NCBI RefSeq assembly: GCF_000382225.1
Contig: NZ_KB907821.1
Coordinates: 1 to 61,295 of the forward strand
DNA: 61,295 nucleotides
Source: Hymenobacter aerophilus DSM 13606
Lineage (GTDB): Bacteria; Bacteroidota; Bacteroidia; Cytophagales; Hymenobacteraceae
Reading direction: 5' to 3'
Shown here: piece by piece, positions 48,887 through 56,948 of the stretch
How positions within the stretch are numbered: the first letter of the stretch is position 1
Layout: the number at the start of each line of letters is the position of its first letter
Notes under the pieces: generated by a model
The model's input: the letters and a program-made list of their open reading frames with translations, nothing else
What the model was told of the DNA's origin: nothing
Databases searched by the model: none
Translations under genes and position numbers: made by a program

Positions 48887-50356
48887 ATGCTTAAAAAATC
48901 ACTGGAGCTGCTTCAGCAGGAAGCGGCCGAAACGGGCAGCAACACGCTCAAGCGCAGCCTCAACGGGTTCAATCTCATCACCATCGGCGTCGGCGTCATT
49001 ATCGGGGCCGGGCTGTTTTCGCTCACCGGCATTGCCGCCGCCAATAACGCCGGGCCGGCCGTTACGCTCTCGTTTGTGGTGGCGGCCGTCGGGTGCGCGT
49101 TTTCGGCGTTGTGCTACGCCGAATTTGCCTCGCTGGTGCCCGTGTCGGGCTCGGCCTACACCTACGCCTACGCCACCATGGGCGAGCTGTTTGCCTGGAT
49201 TATCGGCTGGGACCTGATTCTGGAATACTCGGTGGGTGCGGCCACGGTGGCCATCAGCTGGTCGCAGTACCTGCTCAAATTCCTGAGCAAATACGGCCTG
49301 CACCTGCCCCCGCAGCTGGTGATGTCGCCGTTTGAAACGGCCACGCTGGCCAATGGGAGCGAGGTGCACGGGCTGGTGAACGTGCCGGCCATGCTCATCG
49401 TGCTGGCCATCACGCTCATTATCATCCGCGGCACGGCCGGTTCGGCGTGGTTCAACGGGCTGGTGGTCACGCTCAAAGTGTCGGTGGTGCTGGTGTTTAT
49501 TGCGCTGGGCTGGCAGTACATCGACCCCGCCAACTACCACCCCTACATTCCGGCCAACACCGGCACGTTCGGCGAGTTCGGCTGGAGCGGGGTGCTGCGC
49601 GGGGCAGGCGTCATTTTCTTCGTGTTCATCGGCTTCGATATTGTGGCCACCATGGCCCAGGAAACCAAGAACCCGCAGCGCAACCTGCCCGCCGGCATTC
49701 TCGGTTCGCTGGCGGTCTGCACCGTGCTGTTCGTGCTCTTCGGCTACGTAATGACGGGCCTGGCCAACTACACCGAGTTCAAAGACAGCGCCGCGCCGGT
49801 AGCCATTGCCATCGAAAAAACGCCCTACGGCTGGCTTTCGGGCGCCGTGATTCTGGCCATTATCATCGGCTACACTTCCGTTATTCTGGTGGATTTGCTG
49901 GGCCAGAGCCGGGTGTTTTTCAGCATGGCCAAGGATGGGCTGTTGCCGCCGGTGTTTGCCCGCATCAACGAGCGGTTCCGTACGCCGCTGCAGTCCAGCC
50001 TGCTGCTGGGGCTGTTCATTGCCCTGTTCGCAGGGTTCGTGCCCATCTCGGTAGTGGGCGAAATGACGAGCATCGGCACGCTGCTGGCCTTCGTGATGGT
50101 GTGCGCCGGCGTGCTCATCATGCGCAAGCGCGAGCCCGATGCGCCCCGGGCCTTCCGCACGCCCTGGGTGCCGCTGGTGCCCATCCTGGGCATTTTGACT
50201 TGCCTGGTGATGATGGTGTCGTTGCCCTGGGAAACCTGGCTGCGGCTGGCCGGCTGGCTGGCCATCGGGCTGGCTATCTACTACGGCTATGGCCGCAAGC
50301 ACAGCAAGCTGGGCCAGCAGGCCCGGGCCGCCGAGGCCGCGCAGCAAGCGGTATAG
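48887..50356 (+). CDS. APC-superfamily amino-acid permease under SAM-riboswitch control
   Basis: A 489-residue transporter with 12 or more membrane segments. NGFNLITIGVGVIIGAGLFSLTGIAAANNAGPAVTLSF is the APC TM1 with the GAGIF-like unwound motif (GAGLF); FASLVPVSGSAYTYAYATMGELFAWIIGWDLILEY is TM3; GVIFFVFIGFDIVATMAQETKNPQRNLPAGI is TM6 with the family ETKNP word; LGQSRVFFSMAKDGLLPPVF and the C-terminal TM pair follow. The layout is that of cationic-amino-acid (CAT)-type permeases. The S-box ahead of it suggests that the cargo is methionine or a precursor/derivative, which is inference. Confidence 0.93.
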   Translation: MLKKSLELLQQEAAETGSNTLKRSLNGFNLITIGVGVIIGAGLFSLTGIAAANNAGPAVTLSFVVAAVGCAFSALCYAEFASLVPVSGSAYTYAYATMGELFAWIIGWDLILEYSVGAATVAISWSQYLLKFLSKYGLHLPPQLVMSPFETATLANGSEVHGLVNVPAMLIVLAITLIIIRGTAGSAWFNGLVVTLKVSVVLVFIALGWQYIDPANYHPYIPANTGTFGEFGWSGVLRGAGVIFFVFIGFDIVATMAQETKNPQRNLPAGILGSLAVCTVLFVLFGYVMTGLANYTEFKDSAAPVAIAIEKTPYGWLSGAVILAIIIGYTSVILVDLLGQSRVFFSMAKDGLLPPVFARINERFRTPLQSSLLLGLFIALFAGFVPISVVGEMTSIGTLLAFVMVCAGVLIMRKREPDAPRAFRTPWVPLVPILGILTCLVMMVSLPWETWLRLAGWLAIGLAIYYGYGRKHSKLGQQARAAEAAQQAV

Positions 50357-50396
50357 AAGCAGCCTGGCCGCCTGAATCAATCCTTCATCTGTAAGC

Positions 50397-50435
50397 AAAA
50401 AAGGCCCCAACGAGTATCGTTGGGGCCTTTTTTCG
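50397..50435. terminator. Bidirectional terminator
   Basis: Stem AAAAAAGGCCCCAACGA / TCGTTGGGGCCTTTTTT between the permease and the convergent Spy-like gene. Confidence 0.95.
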
Positions 50436-50455
50436 GGCTGATAAGGCGGCTTAGA

Positions 50456-50893
50456 TTAGCCTTTATTCTGGCGCTTCGCCTGATGCTTGGCCATTTTTTC
50501 GGCGCGCATCTGCGCGTACTTCGTGTACTGCTCGGCACTCAGGATTTGCTTGAGCTGGGCGTCGTACTGCGCCTTCTGGCCCTTCATGGCCTGATGACGC
50601 GCCTTTTTATCGGCGGGTACCATAGCGGCCGGCTGGTTTTTGCGGGCCTGGTGCTCCTGCATACGAGTCAGGTGCAGCTGCCGGACCTGCTGGCTTTGGG
50701 CGGCCGAGAGGTTGAGGCTTTTGGTGAGCTTCTGGGCGGCCCGGTCGGCGCGCTGCTCGGGGGTGAGGTTTTGCTTGTGGCCCTGCTTGTGCATTTGGCG
50801 ATGCTGGCCGGGAGCGGCTTTCACCGGGGTGGTCTGGGCCGAAGCGGCGGCCGAAATAGAGCAGGCGGCGAGGAGAACGAGGAGCTTTTTCAT
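50456..50893 (-). CDS. Spy/CpxP-like periplasmic protein
   Basis: A 145-residue exported protein with signal MKKLLVLLAACSISAAASAQ. The mature part is helical and very basic (Lys/Gln/His/Met-rich): NLTPEQRADRAAQKLTKSLN, LSAAQSQQVRQLHLTRMQEH, QAMKGQKAQYDAQLKQILSAEQYTKYAQMRAEKM. The LTPEQRAD and LSAEQYxKY words are those of Bacteroidota DUF4890/Spy-like proteins, related to CpxP/Spy chaperones of the periplasm. Single gene; a TACTTTC -7-like box precedes it. Confidence 0.82.
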   Translation of the reverse strand: MKKLLVLLAACSISAAASAQTTPVKAAPGQHRQMHKQGHKQNLTPEQRADRAAQKLTKSLNLSAAQSQQVRQLHLTRMQEHQARKNQPAAMVPADKKARHQAMKGQKAQYDAQLKQILSAEQYTKYAQMRAEKMAKHQAKRQNKG

Positions 50894-51139
50894 GGCGTTC
50901 TATAGGGAAAGTACTGTTTGCGAAATCAGGGCCCCACCGTTGTCCGGACTAGCGGCGGGCTTCTGGTGGGGTGTTTGCAACTCCGGTGCCAGTTTTCGCC
51001 CATGCAGGCCAAAATACCCTACTTGAAAAATTTAAATTTCCTCATTAAACCTACCTTGTACTTTTCTGTCGTCTGCTGTAAAAATTTTATTATCAGGTCT
51101 ATAAGTTTTGAACACCGTACTTGGTACTGGGTCGGGCCG

Positions 51140-51856
51140 CTATTCTACCACCAGCAGATTGCGGCGGCGGATGTAGGCCTCCCGGTCCTGCCAGCGCACC
51201 CGGTACCACAGGTCCTGGCGGCCCAGCACCTCAAACCGGTCGCCGGCAGCGGCCGTGGTCAGCCAGGCCGAGCCGGCGCCGGGACCGGCCATGAGCGGGG
51301 CGCGGGGCCGGGCCACCAGCCCCACCCGGCCGGGGGCCAGCACGTTCAGCACCAGCCCCACGCTCAGCAGGTAGGTGCCGTACACGGCCCACCAGGCCCG
51401 GTCGGCGGTGCGGCGGCGCACCAGCAGGGCGGCTCCGGCCAGCACGGCCAGCACCAGCAGGGCCTGCAGCAGCCGGTAGTAGTAGCGTTGCAGCGCGATA
51501 AACAGGTTTTGCCGCCAGGTATCGGGGTAGCCCGTGAGGCGGTGCTGCTGCGCTACGGCCACCATTTTTTGCCACGTACCGTAGCGCGGCTCCAGGCTCT
51601 GCGACACGCTCAGGTAGTAGAGCGCGGCCGGGTAGTGGCCCAGTGCCTCCTGGGTGTAGGCCATGCGCAGCGCCTGCCGGCCCGATTGTACGCCGTCGTG
51701 GTCGCGGGCCTGCCGATACCAGGGGTAGGCCGCCGCCACCTGCCCGGCCGCGTACAGCGAATCGGCCTTCTGAAGCGCCGGACTAACTTTTTGGGCCTTA
51801 ATCGGTTGGCCGAAAGTCAGGAGGAGCAGGAAAAAAAGGGGGGCTTTTTTGAACAA
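51140..51856 (-). CDS. TPR and SH3-domain membrane protein (BatE-like)
   Basis: A 238-residue protein that starts at TTG 51856; the frame is closed upstream before any ATG. Signal peptide FKKAPLFFLLLLTFGQPIKAQ, then TPR-like helices (ALQKADSLYAAGQVAAAYPWYRQARD, YTQEALGHYPAALYYLSVSQSLEP), two membrane segments (ALLVLAVLAGAALLV, WAVYGTYLLSVGLVLNVL) and a C-terminal bacterial SH3-like domain (DRFEVLGRQDLWYRVRWQDREAYIRRRNLLVV). This order is like BatE of the Bacteroidota Bat operon, but the other bat genes are absent, so the name is only descriptive. Its start lies next to the tRNA-Lys promoter. Confidence 0.78.
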   Translation of the reverse strand: MFKKAPLFFLLLLTFGQPIKAQKVSPALQKADSLYAAGQVAAAYPWYRQARDHDGVQSGRQALRMAYTQEALGHYPAALYYLSVSQSLEPRYGTWQKMVAVAQQHRLTGYPDTWRQNLFIALQRYYYRLLQALLVLAVLAGAALLVRRRTADRAWWAVYGTYLLSVGLVLNVLAPGRVGLVARPRAPLMAGPGAGSAWLTTAAAGDRFEVLGRQDLWYRVRWQDREAYIRRRNLLVVE

Positions 51857-51861
51857 AACAG

Positions 51862-51892
51862 TTGCACAGTTAACTCCGGAACTCTACTTTTG
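51862..51892 (+). promoter_or_regulatory. Consensus promoter TTG-N20-TACTTTTG of tRNA-Lys
   Basis: TTG at 51862-51864 and TACTTTTG at 51885-51892, 20 bases apart; 45 bases before the tRNA. Confidence 0.85.
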
Positions 51893-51937
51893 TGCCACAA
51901 TCAGCCACAACGGGCCGGTTGCCAGCACAAAGAAACT

Positions 51938-52013
51938 GATTCTGTAGCTCAGCTGGTAGAGCAATACACTTTTAATGTATGGGTCCTGGGTTCGAATCCC
52001 AGCGGGATCACCA
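51938..52013 (+). tRNA. tRNA-Lys (anticodon TTT)
   Basis: 76 bases with encoded CCA: acceptor GATTCTG/CGGGATC, D-arm TAGCTCAGCTGGTAGAGCA, anticodon stem ATACA/TGTAT with loop CTTTTAA (TTT at 51971-51973), variable loop, T-arm CTGGG TTCGAAT CCCAG. Confidence 0.97.
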
Positions 52014-52047
52014 AAACCCTTCCTACGCTTCGTAGGGAGGGTTTTTT
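52014..52047 (+). terminator. Terminator of tRNA-Lys
   Basis: Stem AAACCCTTCCTACG / CGTAGGGAGGGTTTT then TTCTTTT. Confidence 0.9.
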
Positions 52048-52110
52048 CTTTTACCCCCGCAAGGCGGCAACCGACCGGCGGCAGCGGCCTGCCCCGACCT
52101 TTTCCCGCCT

Positions 52111-52118
52111 TATCTTTG
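52111..52118 (+). promoter_or_regulatory. -7 box (TATCTTTG) of topB
   Basis: Exact TAnnTTTG, 63 bases before the topB ATG; no clear -33 TTG. Confidence 0.55.
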
Positions 52119-52140
52119 TTAACCACCCGCTGACTCCTAC

Positions 52141-52182
52141 ATCAGCGAAATCACGATTAATCAGCGCAAATCAGCGATTAAT
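52141..52182 (+). repeat. Dispersed AATCAGCG word repeat, copy 2
   Basis: About 39 of 42 positions match the reverse complement of 20187-20229. It runs into the topB start codon (GATTA ATG). Confidence 0.9.
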
Positions 52183-54718
52183 GATTGTTTGCATTGCCGA
52201 AAAGCCCAGCGTGGCCCGCGAAATTGCCCACGTGCTCGGGGCCGACCGCCGCATGGATGGCTACTACGAGGGCAACGGCTACCAGGTAACCTGGACGTTC
52301 GGCCACTTTTGCCAGCTGCGCGAGCCCGAGGACTACCGCCCCGAGTGGAAGCGCTGGAGCATCCACGATTTGCCGATGGTGCCCGAGCAGTTCGGCATCA
52401 AGCTCATGCTGCGTGATGATGGCGTAGTGCGCCAGTTTGCTGTAATCAAGCGGCTGCTGGCCGCCGCCGATGAGGTGGTAAACTGCGGCGACGCGGGCCA
52501 GGAAGGGGAAGTAATTCAGCGCTGGGTGCTGATGGAAGCCAAGTACCGCAAGCCCACCAAGCGCCTCTGGATTTCCTCGCTCACCGAAGAGGCCATCCGC
52601 CAGGGGTTCCAGAACCTGCGCGAGGGCTCCGAGTTCGACTCGCTTTACCAGGCCGGCAAAAGCCGGGCGGTGGGCGACTGGCTGCTGGGGCTGAACGCCA
52701 CCCGGCTGTTCACGCTCAAATACGCGCCCGGCCAGCGGCAGGTGCTCAGCATCGGGCGGGTGCAAACGCCCACGCTGGCCCTGCTGGTCGACCGTTTCCA
52801 CGAAATCCGGAACTTCAAACCCGAGCCCTACTGGGTGCTGCGAGCCGAATACCGGAGCACTATGTTCAGCCACGTGGCCGTGGTGAAGCCGGGCAAGGAC
52901 GACGACGAGCCCGACGAAAAAGCCCGCCTCAAGGCCCGCGGCTACTTCGTGACCCAGCAGGAGGCCGACGCCGCGCTGGCGCAGGTAACCGGCCAGCCGC
53001 TGACGGTGCGCGACGTTATCATCAAAAAGGGTTTGGAGAGCCCGCCCGCGCTATTCGACCTGACCTCGTTGCAGGTGCAGTGCAACAACCAGCTGGGCCT
53101 CTCGGCCGAGGACACGCTTAAAACGGTGCAGGGCCTCTACGAGAAGAAAGTGGTGAGTTACCCGCGCGTCGACACCACCTTTCTGCCCGACGACCAGTAC
53201 CCCAAAATTGCGGGCATCCTGCGCGGGCTGGGCGGCTACGCGGCCCTCACGGCCCCGCTGCTGGCGGCCAAAATTCGCAAGAGCGCTAAGGTCTTCAACA
53301 ACAACAAGGTCACCGACCACCACGCCATTATCCCGACCGGGGCCAGCGCGGGCGGCCTGGGCGGCAACGAGCAGCGGGTGTACGACATCATCGTGCGCCG
53401 CTTCCTGGCCGCCTTTTACCCCGATTGCGAAGTGTCGAACACCACGGTAACGGCCGACGTGGCCGGGCTCACGTTCCGCGTCCGGGGCCGGCAGATTCTC
53501 AGCCCCGGCTGGCGCGAGGTGTACGGCGACCCGGAGAAGCAGACGGTGGCCAACGAACGGCGCAGCAGTAGCAGCAGCGACGATGACGACGTGGTGGGCA
53601 CCGTGCTGCCGGCCTTCGTGAAGGACGAATCCGGCCCGCACCAGCCCCGCCTCGACGCCAAGCAAACCCAGGCCCCGCGCGACTACACCGAGGCCATGCT
53701 GCTGCGGGGCATGGAAACGGCCGGCCGCAACGTCGACGACGACGAGCTGCGGCTGGCCATGAAGGAAAATGGCATCGGCCGCCCGAGTACCCGCGCCGCT
53801 ATCATCGAAACGCTGTTCAAGCGCGGCTACATCATCCGCGACAAAAAGAAAATCGTGCCCACGCCCACCGGCGTCGAGCTGATTGGCCTTATCCGCAACC
53901 CCACGCTGAAATCGGCCGAGCTGACGGGGCAGTGGGAAAAGAAGCTGCGCCAGATTGAGGGCGGCGAGCTAAACCAGGAGCAGTTTCTGGGCGAACTAAA
54001 GCAGCTGGTGCGCGAAATGGTGCAGGAAGTAAAGCAGGACGGCTCCGGTCGGGCCATCAGCACGGTGGCTCCGCCGTCGGGTACCGCCCCGGCGGCCGGC
54101 AAAGCAACGGCCTCTACGCCCAAAGCGGCCGCCACGCCAGCTGTGCCCGGAGCGCTGGGGCCCTGCCCGGTTTGCGGCAGCGGCCACGTGCTGCGGGGCA
54201 AGTCGGCGTTTGGCTGTTCGCGCTGGAAAGAAGGCTGCCAGTTCCGGCTGCCAACCGAGTTTGAGGGCAAGAAAATCACCGACAAACAGGCCGGCGACCT
54301 GCTCAAAAAGGGCCGCACCCAGGTAATGAAAGGCTTTCTGGACGACAGCGGCCACAAGTTCGACGCGGCCATCCTGCTCACGCCCGCCCGCACGCTGGAG
54401 CTGGCCCGCGCCGCCGAAAGCAAGCCCACCACCGCCACCGACCCCGGCCAGATACCCTGCCCCGTCTGCCGGCTGGGCCAGATGCTGCGCGGCAGTAGCG
54501 CCTGGGGCTGCTCCCGCTTCCGCGAAGACTGCCAGTTCCGGGTGCCCTTCGCCTGGGGCGGCAAAACCCTCACCGACGCCCAAATGAACCAGCTGCTGCG
54601 CAAGGGCAAAACCGGCGTCATCCGCGGTTTTATCTCCAGCAAAACCGGTAAGAACTACGAAGCCGTGCTGCAAATCGGAGCTGAGGGGCGGATTGAACCA
54701 GTGTTTGGGCAGGGATAA
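52181..54718 (+). CDS. topB: DNA topoisomerase III
   Basis: An 845-residue type IA topoisomerase that relaxes and decatenates single strands. ATG 52181 is chosen: MIVCIAEKPSVAREIAHVLG is the Toprim start. The open frame goes further up, but through tRNA-Lys. Seen are the Toprim acidic words (CGDAGQEGEVIQRWV), SRAVGDWLLGLNATRLFT, SIGRVQTPTLALLVDR, the catalytic Tyr in KKVVSYPRVDTTFLPDD near 328 and ENGIGRPSTRAAIIETLFKRGYI. The C-terminal ~190 residues carry two copies of a Cys4-plus-domain unit (CPVC...GCSRW...GCQF, near 660 and 755), each ending in a small TopC-type repeat (QVMKGFLDDSG / GVIRGFISSKTG). Confidence 0.95.
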   Translation: MIVCIAEKPSVAREIAHVLGADRRMDGYYEGNGYQVTWTFGHFCQLREPEDYRPEWKRWSIHDLPMVPEQFGIKLMLRDDGVVRQFAVIKRLLAAADEVVNCGDAGQEGEVIQRWVLMEAKYRKPTKRLWISSLTEEAIRQGFQNLREGSEFDSLYQAGKSRAVGDWLLGLNATRLFTLKYAPGQRQVLSIGRVQTPTLALLVDRFHEIRNFKPEPYWVLRAEYRSTMFSHVAVVKPGKDDDEPDEKARLKARGYFVTQQEADAALAQVTGQPLTVRDVIIKKGLESPPALFDLTSLQVQCNNQLGLSAEDTLKTVQGLYEKKVVSYPRVDTTFLPDDQYPKIAGILRGLGGYAALTAPLLAAKIRKSAKVFNNNKVTDHHAIIPTGASAGGLGGNEQRVYDIIVRRFLAAFYPDCEVSNTTVTADVAGLTFRVRGRQILSPGWREVYGDPEKQTVANERRSSSSSDDDDVVGTVLPAFVKDESGPHQPRLDAKQTQAPRDYTEAMLLRGMETAGRNVDDDELRLAMKENGIGRPSTRAAIIETLFKRGYIIRDKKKIVPTPTGVELIGLIRNPTLKSAELTGQWEKKLRQIEGGELNQEQFLGELKQLVREMVQEVKQDGSGRAISTVAPPSGTAPAAGKATASTPKAAATPAVPGALGPCPVCGSGHVLRGKSAFGCSRWKEGCQFRLPTEFEGKKITDKQAGDLLKKGRTQVMKGFLDDSGHKFDAAILLTPARTLELARAAESKPTTATDPGQIPCPVCRLGQMLRGSSAWGCSRFREDCQFRVPFAWGGKTLTDAQMNQLLRKGKTGVIRGFISSKTGKNYEAVLQIGAEGRIEPVFGQG

Positions 54719-54728
54719 GGCTGGAACA

Positions 54729-54839
54729 AACAGAACGTCATGCAGAGCGCAGCGAAGCATCTCGCGTACTGACGTCAAAAATTTGCATCGCAACATCAGC
54801 ACGCGAGATGCTTCGCTACGCTCTGCATGACGTTCTGTT
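54729..54839. repeat. Hairpin element H8 (GTCAT-family)
   Basis: Left arm ACAGAACGTCATGCAGAGCG..., right arm ...CGCTCTGCATGACGTTCTGT, inner GCATCTCGCGTACTGACG. Compared with H1 it has GTCATG for GTCATT and GCATCT for GAATCT, each with the matching base changed in the other arm. Confidence 0.93.
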
Positions 54840-54851
54840 ACTCTACTCAGT

Positions 54852-55085
54852 ATGCCTCCTCACCTCGGTAAAACCCTGTTCCTGATCGGTCTGGGCCTGA
54901 TGCTGCTCGGGGGGCTGCTGTGGCTGGGTGACGGCGCAGGGTGGCTGAGCTGGTTCGGGCGGCTGCCCGGCGACGTGCGGGTGGAGCGACCGGGCTTGCG
55001 GCTCTATGTGCCCTGGGTATCGATGCTGCTAATTAGCGCCGTGCTGAGCTTACTGCTGGCGCTGTGGCGGCGGCTGGGCGGGTAG
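54852..55085 (+). CDS. DUF2905 membrane protein
   Basis: A 77-residue protein of the DUF2905 type: membrane segment TLFLIGLGLMLLGGLLWLG, the conserved linker LSWFGRLPGDVRVERPGLRLYVP, and a second segment VSMLLISAVLSLLLALWRRL. The family's GRLPGDI word is present as GRLPGDV. Function unknown. It starts 12 bases after H8, so any promoter would have to lie within or before the hairpin. Confidence 0.93.
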   Translation: MPPHLGKTLFLIGLGLMLLGGLLWLGDGAGWLSWFGRLPGDVRVERPGLRLYVPWVSMLLISAVLSLLLALWRRLGG

Positions 55086-55375
55086 CTACAGAGGGCAAAG
55101 TGCGGCACAACCACAGGTCGGCTCGCCTAAATGCAAATCTGAGCAGAGAAGAACCAAATTATATACATCTGTTTTTGGATTTTAAACAGAGCAGTAGAAA
55201 TTGCTTATATCCAATATAATACTTTGCCTATTAGTGATTTGTAATCTTAACTGACATTTATAAAAGTTTCGGTGGGACTTTATGCGGATGATGCTCCTGC
55301 ATCGGCTTATTGGATTTGCGGGGGGCGACAGTAATTTGCCGCTGTCTTTTCCCCTCCCAATTCTAGTAACCCTAT
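55086..55375. other. AT-rich gap upstream of the di-heme gene
   Basis: 290 bases, markedly AT-rich from 55140 to 55280. -7-like sequences occur at 55219-55226 (ATACTTTG, with a TTG at 55201) and near 55336 (GTAATTTG). No gene seen; it may be the promoter region of a regulated, perhaps acquired, gene. Confidence 0.5.
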
Positions 55376-56851
55376 ATGGTTAGAACCCTTACCCCCTGGA
55401 AGCTTACGGGCTGCCTGGCTGCTACCCTATTGTTTAGTGCCTGCGAAAAGCCTGAGCTGGAAGCCCCCCAACCCGCTGATGTAGTGGCGGCCGCCGATGG
55501 TAAAAGCAACGATGACGACGATGACGACGATGACGACGACATCAACTGGAATCAGCTGATTGCCAATTTCGTGCAGGCCGGCGGCGGTACCACGGTCGAG
55601 AATTTCGGACCCTTCGGCATGATTCAGCCCGCCACCAACCTGATGGGCAGCGCTCTGACGGAGCACATGGTAGGCAAGGAGGTGTTTTCGCGCACGTTCG
55701 ACATTCATCTGGTAGCCCCGCTCTGGAACAATGTGCGCTGCGAAAGCTGCCACGTGGGCGGCGGCCGTGCAGGTGCGCCCAAAGTGAATGCGGTAACCGG
55801 CGTCCTGACTCCGCAGCTGCTGTTTCGCGTGAGCCTGCCCGGCGTGGGCCCCAACGGCGGCCCGCGCCCCGTACCCGGCTTCGGCGACCAGATTCAGCCC
55901 CTGAAACTGGTGCCCGGCGTAGATGCCCAGGACGATGTGCGCGGCGCCAGCGCCGAGGGCAACGTGGTGGTAACCTACGCCGAGCAAGCCGGCCGCTTCA
56001 AGGATGGCGGCGCGTACTCGTTGCGCGTGCCTACCTACCGCTTCGTGAAAACCACCCAGGATTTGCCCGCGGGCACGCTCATCTCGCCGCGCACCGGCAG
56101 CCAGATTACCGGCCTGGGCCTGCTCGAAGCCGTTCCCGAATCCACTATTCTGGGTTTTGCGGAAGATAATGACGACGATGGCATTTCGGGCCGGCCCAAC
56201 CGGGTGTGGGATGCCGAGCTGGGCCGCACGCGCCTGGGCCGGTTCGGCTGGAAGGCCAACCAGCCCAGCCTGCGCCAGCAGAACGCCGGCGCCGCCAGCG
56301 GCGACATGGGCCTGACGTCGCCCGTATTCCCCATCGAAAACGACGGAACTCCCGGAATCGGGCTGCCCGAAGTAAGCGAGCAGGAGCTTTCGGCCCTCAC
56401 CGTATTCACCCAGACGCTGGGCGTGCCGGCCCTGCGCAACAGTACCAGCCAGCAGGTATTGCAGGGCGGCGCGCTGTTCGTGAAGGCCAAGTGCAACAGC
56501 TGCCACGTAATGCAGATGCGCACCGGCACCCTCCCCGGCCGCCCCGAAGTGTCGAACCAGCTCATCACGCCCTTCACCGACCTGTTGCTCCACGACATGG
56601 GCGACGGCCTGGCCGACAACCGGCCCGACTTCCTGGCCACCGGCCGCGAGTGGCGCACCGCCCCGCTCTGGGGCCTGGGCCTGCAGCAAATCGTGAACGG
56701 CCACACCAACCTGCTCCACGACGGCCGCGCCCGCAACGTAATGGAGGCCATTATGTGGCACGATGGCGAGGCCAAAAAGTCGCGCGACAAGGTGAAAGAG
56801 ATGAAGGCCTCGGAGCGCGACGCGCTGGTGGCTTTCCTGAATTCGCTCTAG
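55376..56851 (+). CDS. Di-heme c-type oxidoreductase (DUF1111) lipoprotein
   Basis: A 491-residue lipoprotein (lipobox LLFSAC, Cys23) exported to the envelope. Residues 46-55 are ten Asp in a row, encoded by GATGAC repeats. Two heme-c sites are seen: CESCH at 122-126 and CNSCH at 373-377. The pattern around them (WNNVRCESCHVGGGRAG, LLEAVPESTILG, GRFGWKANQPSL, RNSTSQQVLQGGALFVKAKCNSCH, RTAPLWGLGLQQIVNGH) is that of the di-heme oxidoreductase/putative thiol-oxidase family DUF1111, related to MauG/CcpA. Partners often include imelysin or a second di-heme protein; none is adjacent here. Confidence 0.92.
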   Translation: MVRTLTPWKLTGCLAATLLFSACEKPELEAPQPADVVAAADGKSNDDDDDDDDDDINWNQLIANFVQAGGGTTVENFGPFGMIQPATNLMGSALTEHMVGKEVFSRTFDIHLVAPLWNNVRCESCHVGGGRAGAPKVNAVTGVLTPQLLFRVSLPGVGPNGGPRPVPGFGDQIQPLKLVPGVDAQDDVRGASAEGNVVVTYAEQAGRFKDGGAYSLRVPTYRFVKTTQDLPAGTLISPRTGSQITGLGLLEAVPESTILGFAEDNDDDGISGRPNRVWDAELGRTRLGRFGWKANQPSLRQQNAGAASGDMGLTSPVFPIENDGTPGIGLPEVSEQELSALTVFTQTLGVPALRNSTSQQVLQGGALFVKAKCNSCHVMQMRTGTLPGRPEVSNQLITPFTDLLLHDMGDGLADNRPDFLATGREWRTAPLWGLGLQQIVNGHTNLLHDGRARNVMEAIMWHDGEAKKSRDKVKEMKASERDALVAFLNSL

Positions 56852-56913
56852 CGGAGAACCGGGCTGGCCCCGGGCCAACCGTTTTGCCAGCAGACATAGT
56901 TTCTCTTCCTGAA

Positions 56914-56948
56914 ATGGCCGGACGTAGTTGTCCGGCCTTTTTTTTTCC
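56914..56948 (+). terminator. Terminator of the di-heme gene
   Basis: Stem GGCCGGA / TCCGGCC with loop CGTAGTTG and a T9 tail. Confidence 0.92.

Noticed and set aside
48899..50410. Long reverse-strand frame antisense to the APC permease
   Set aside because: It is a His/Gly/Gln-rich shadow of the forward gene, typical of GC-rich codon bias; it shows no domain.
50918..54718. 1266-residue frame containing topB
   Set aside because: The part before 52181 passes through the BatE-like gene's antisense and tRNA-Lys; the Toprim domain begins at MIVCIAEKP.
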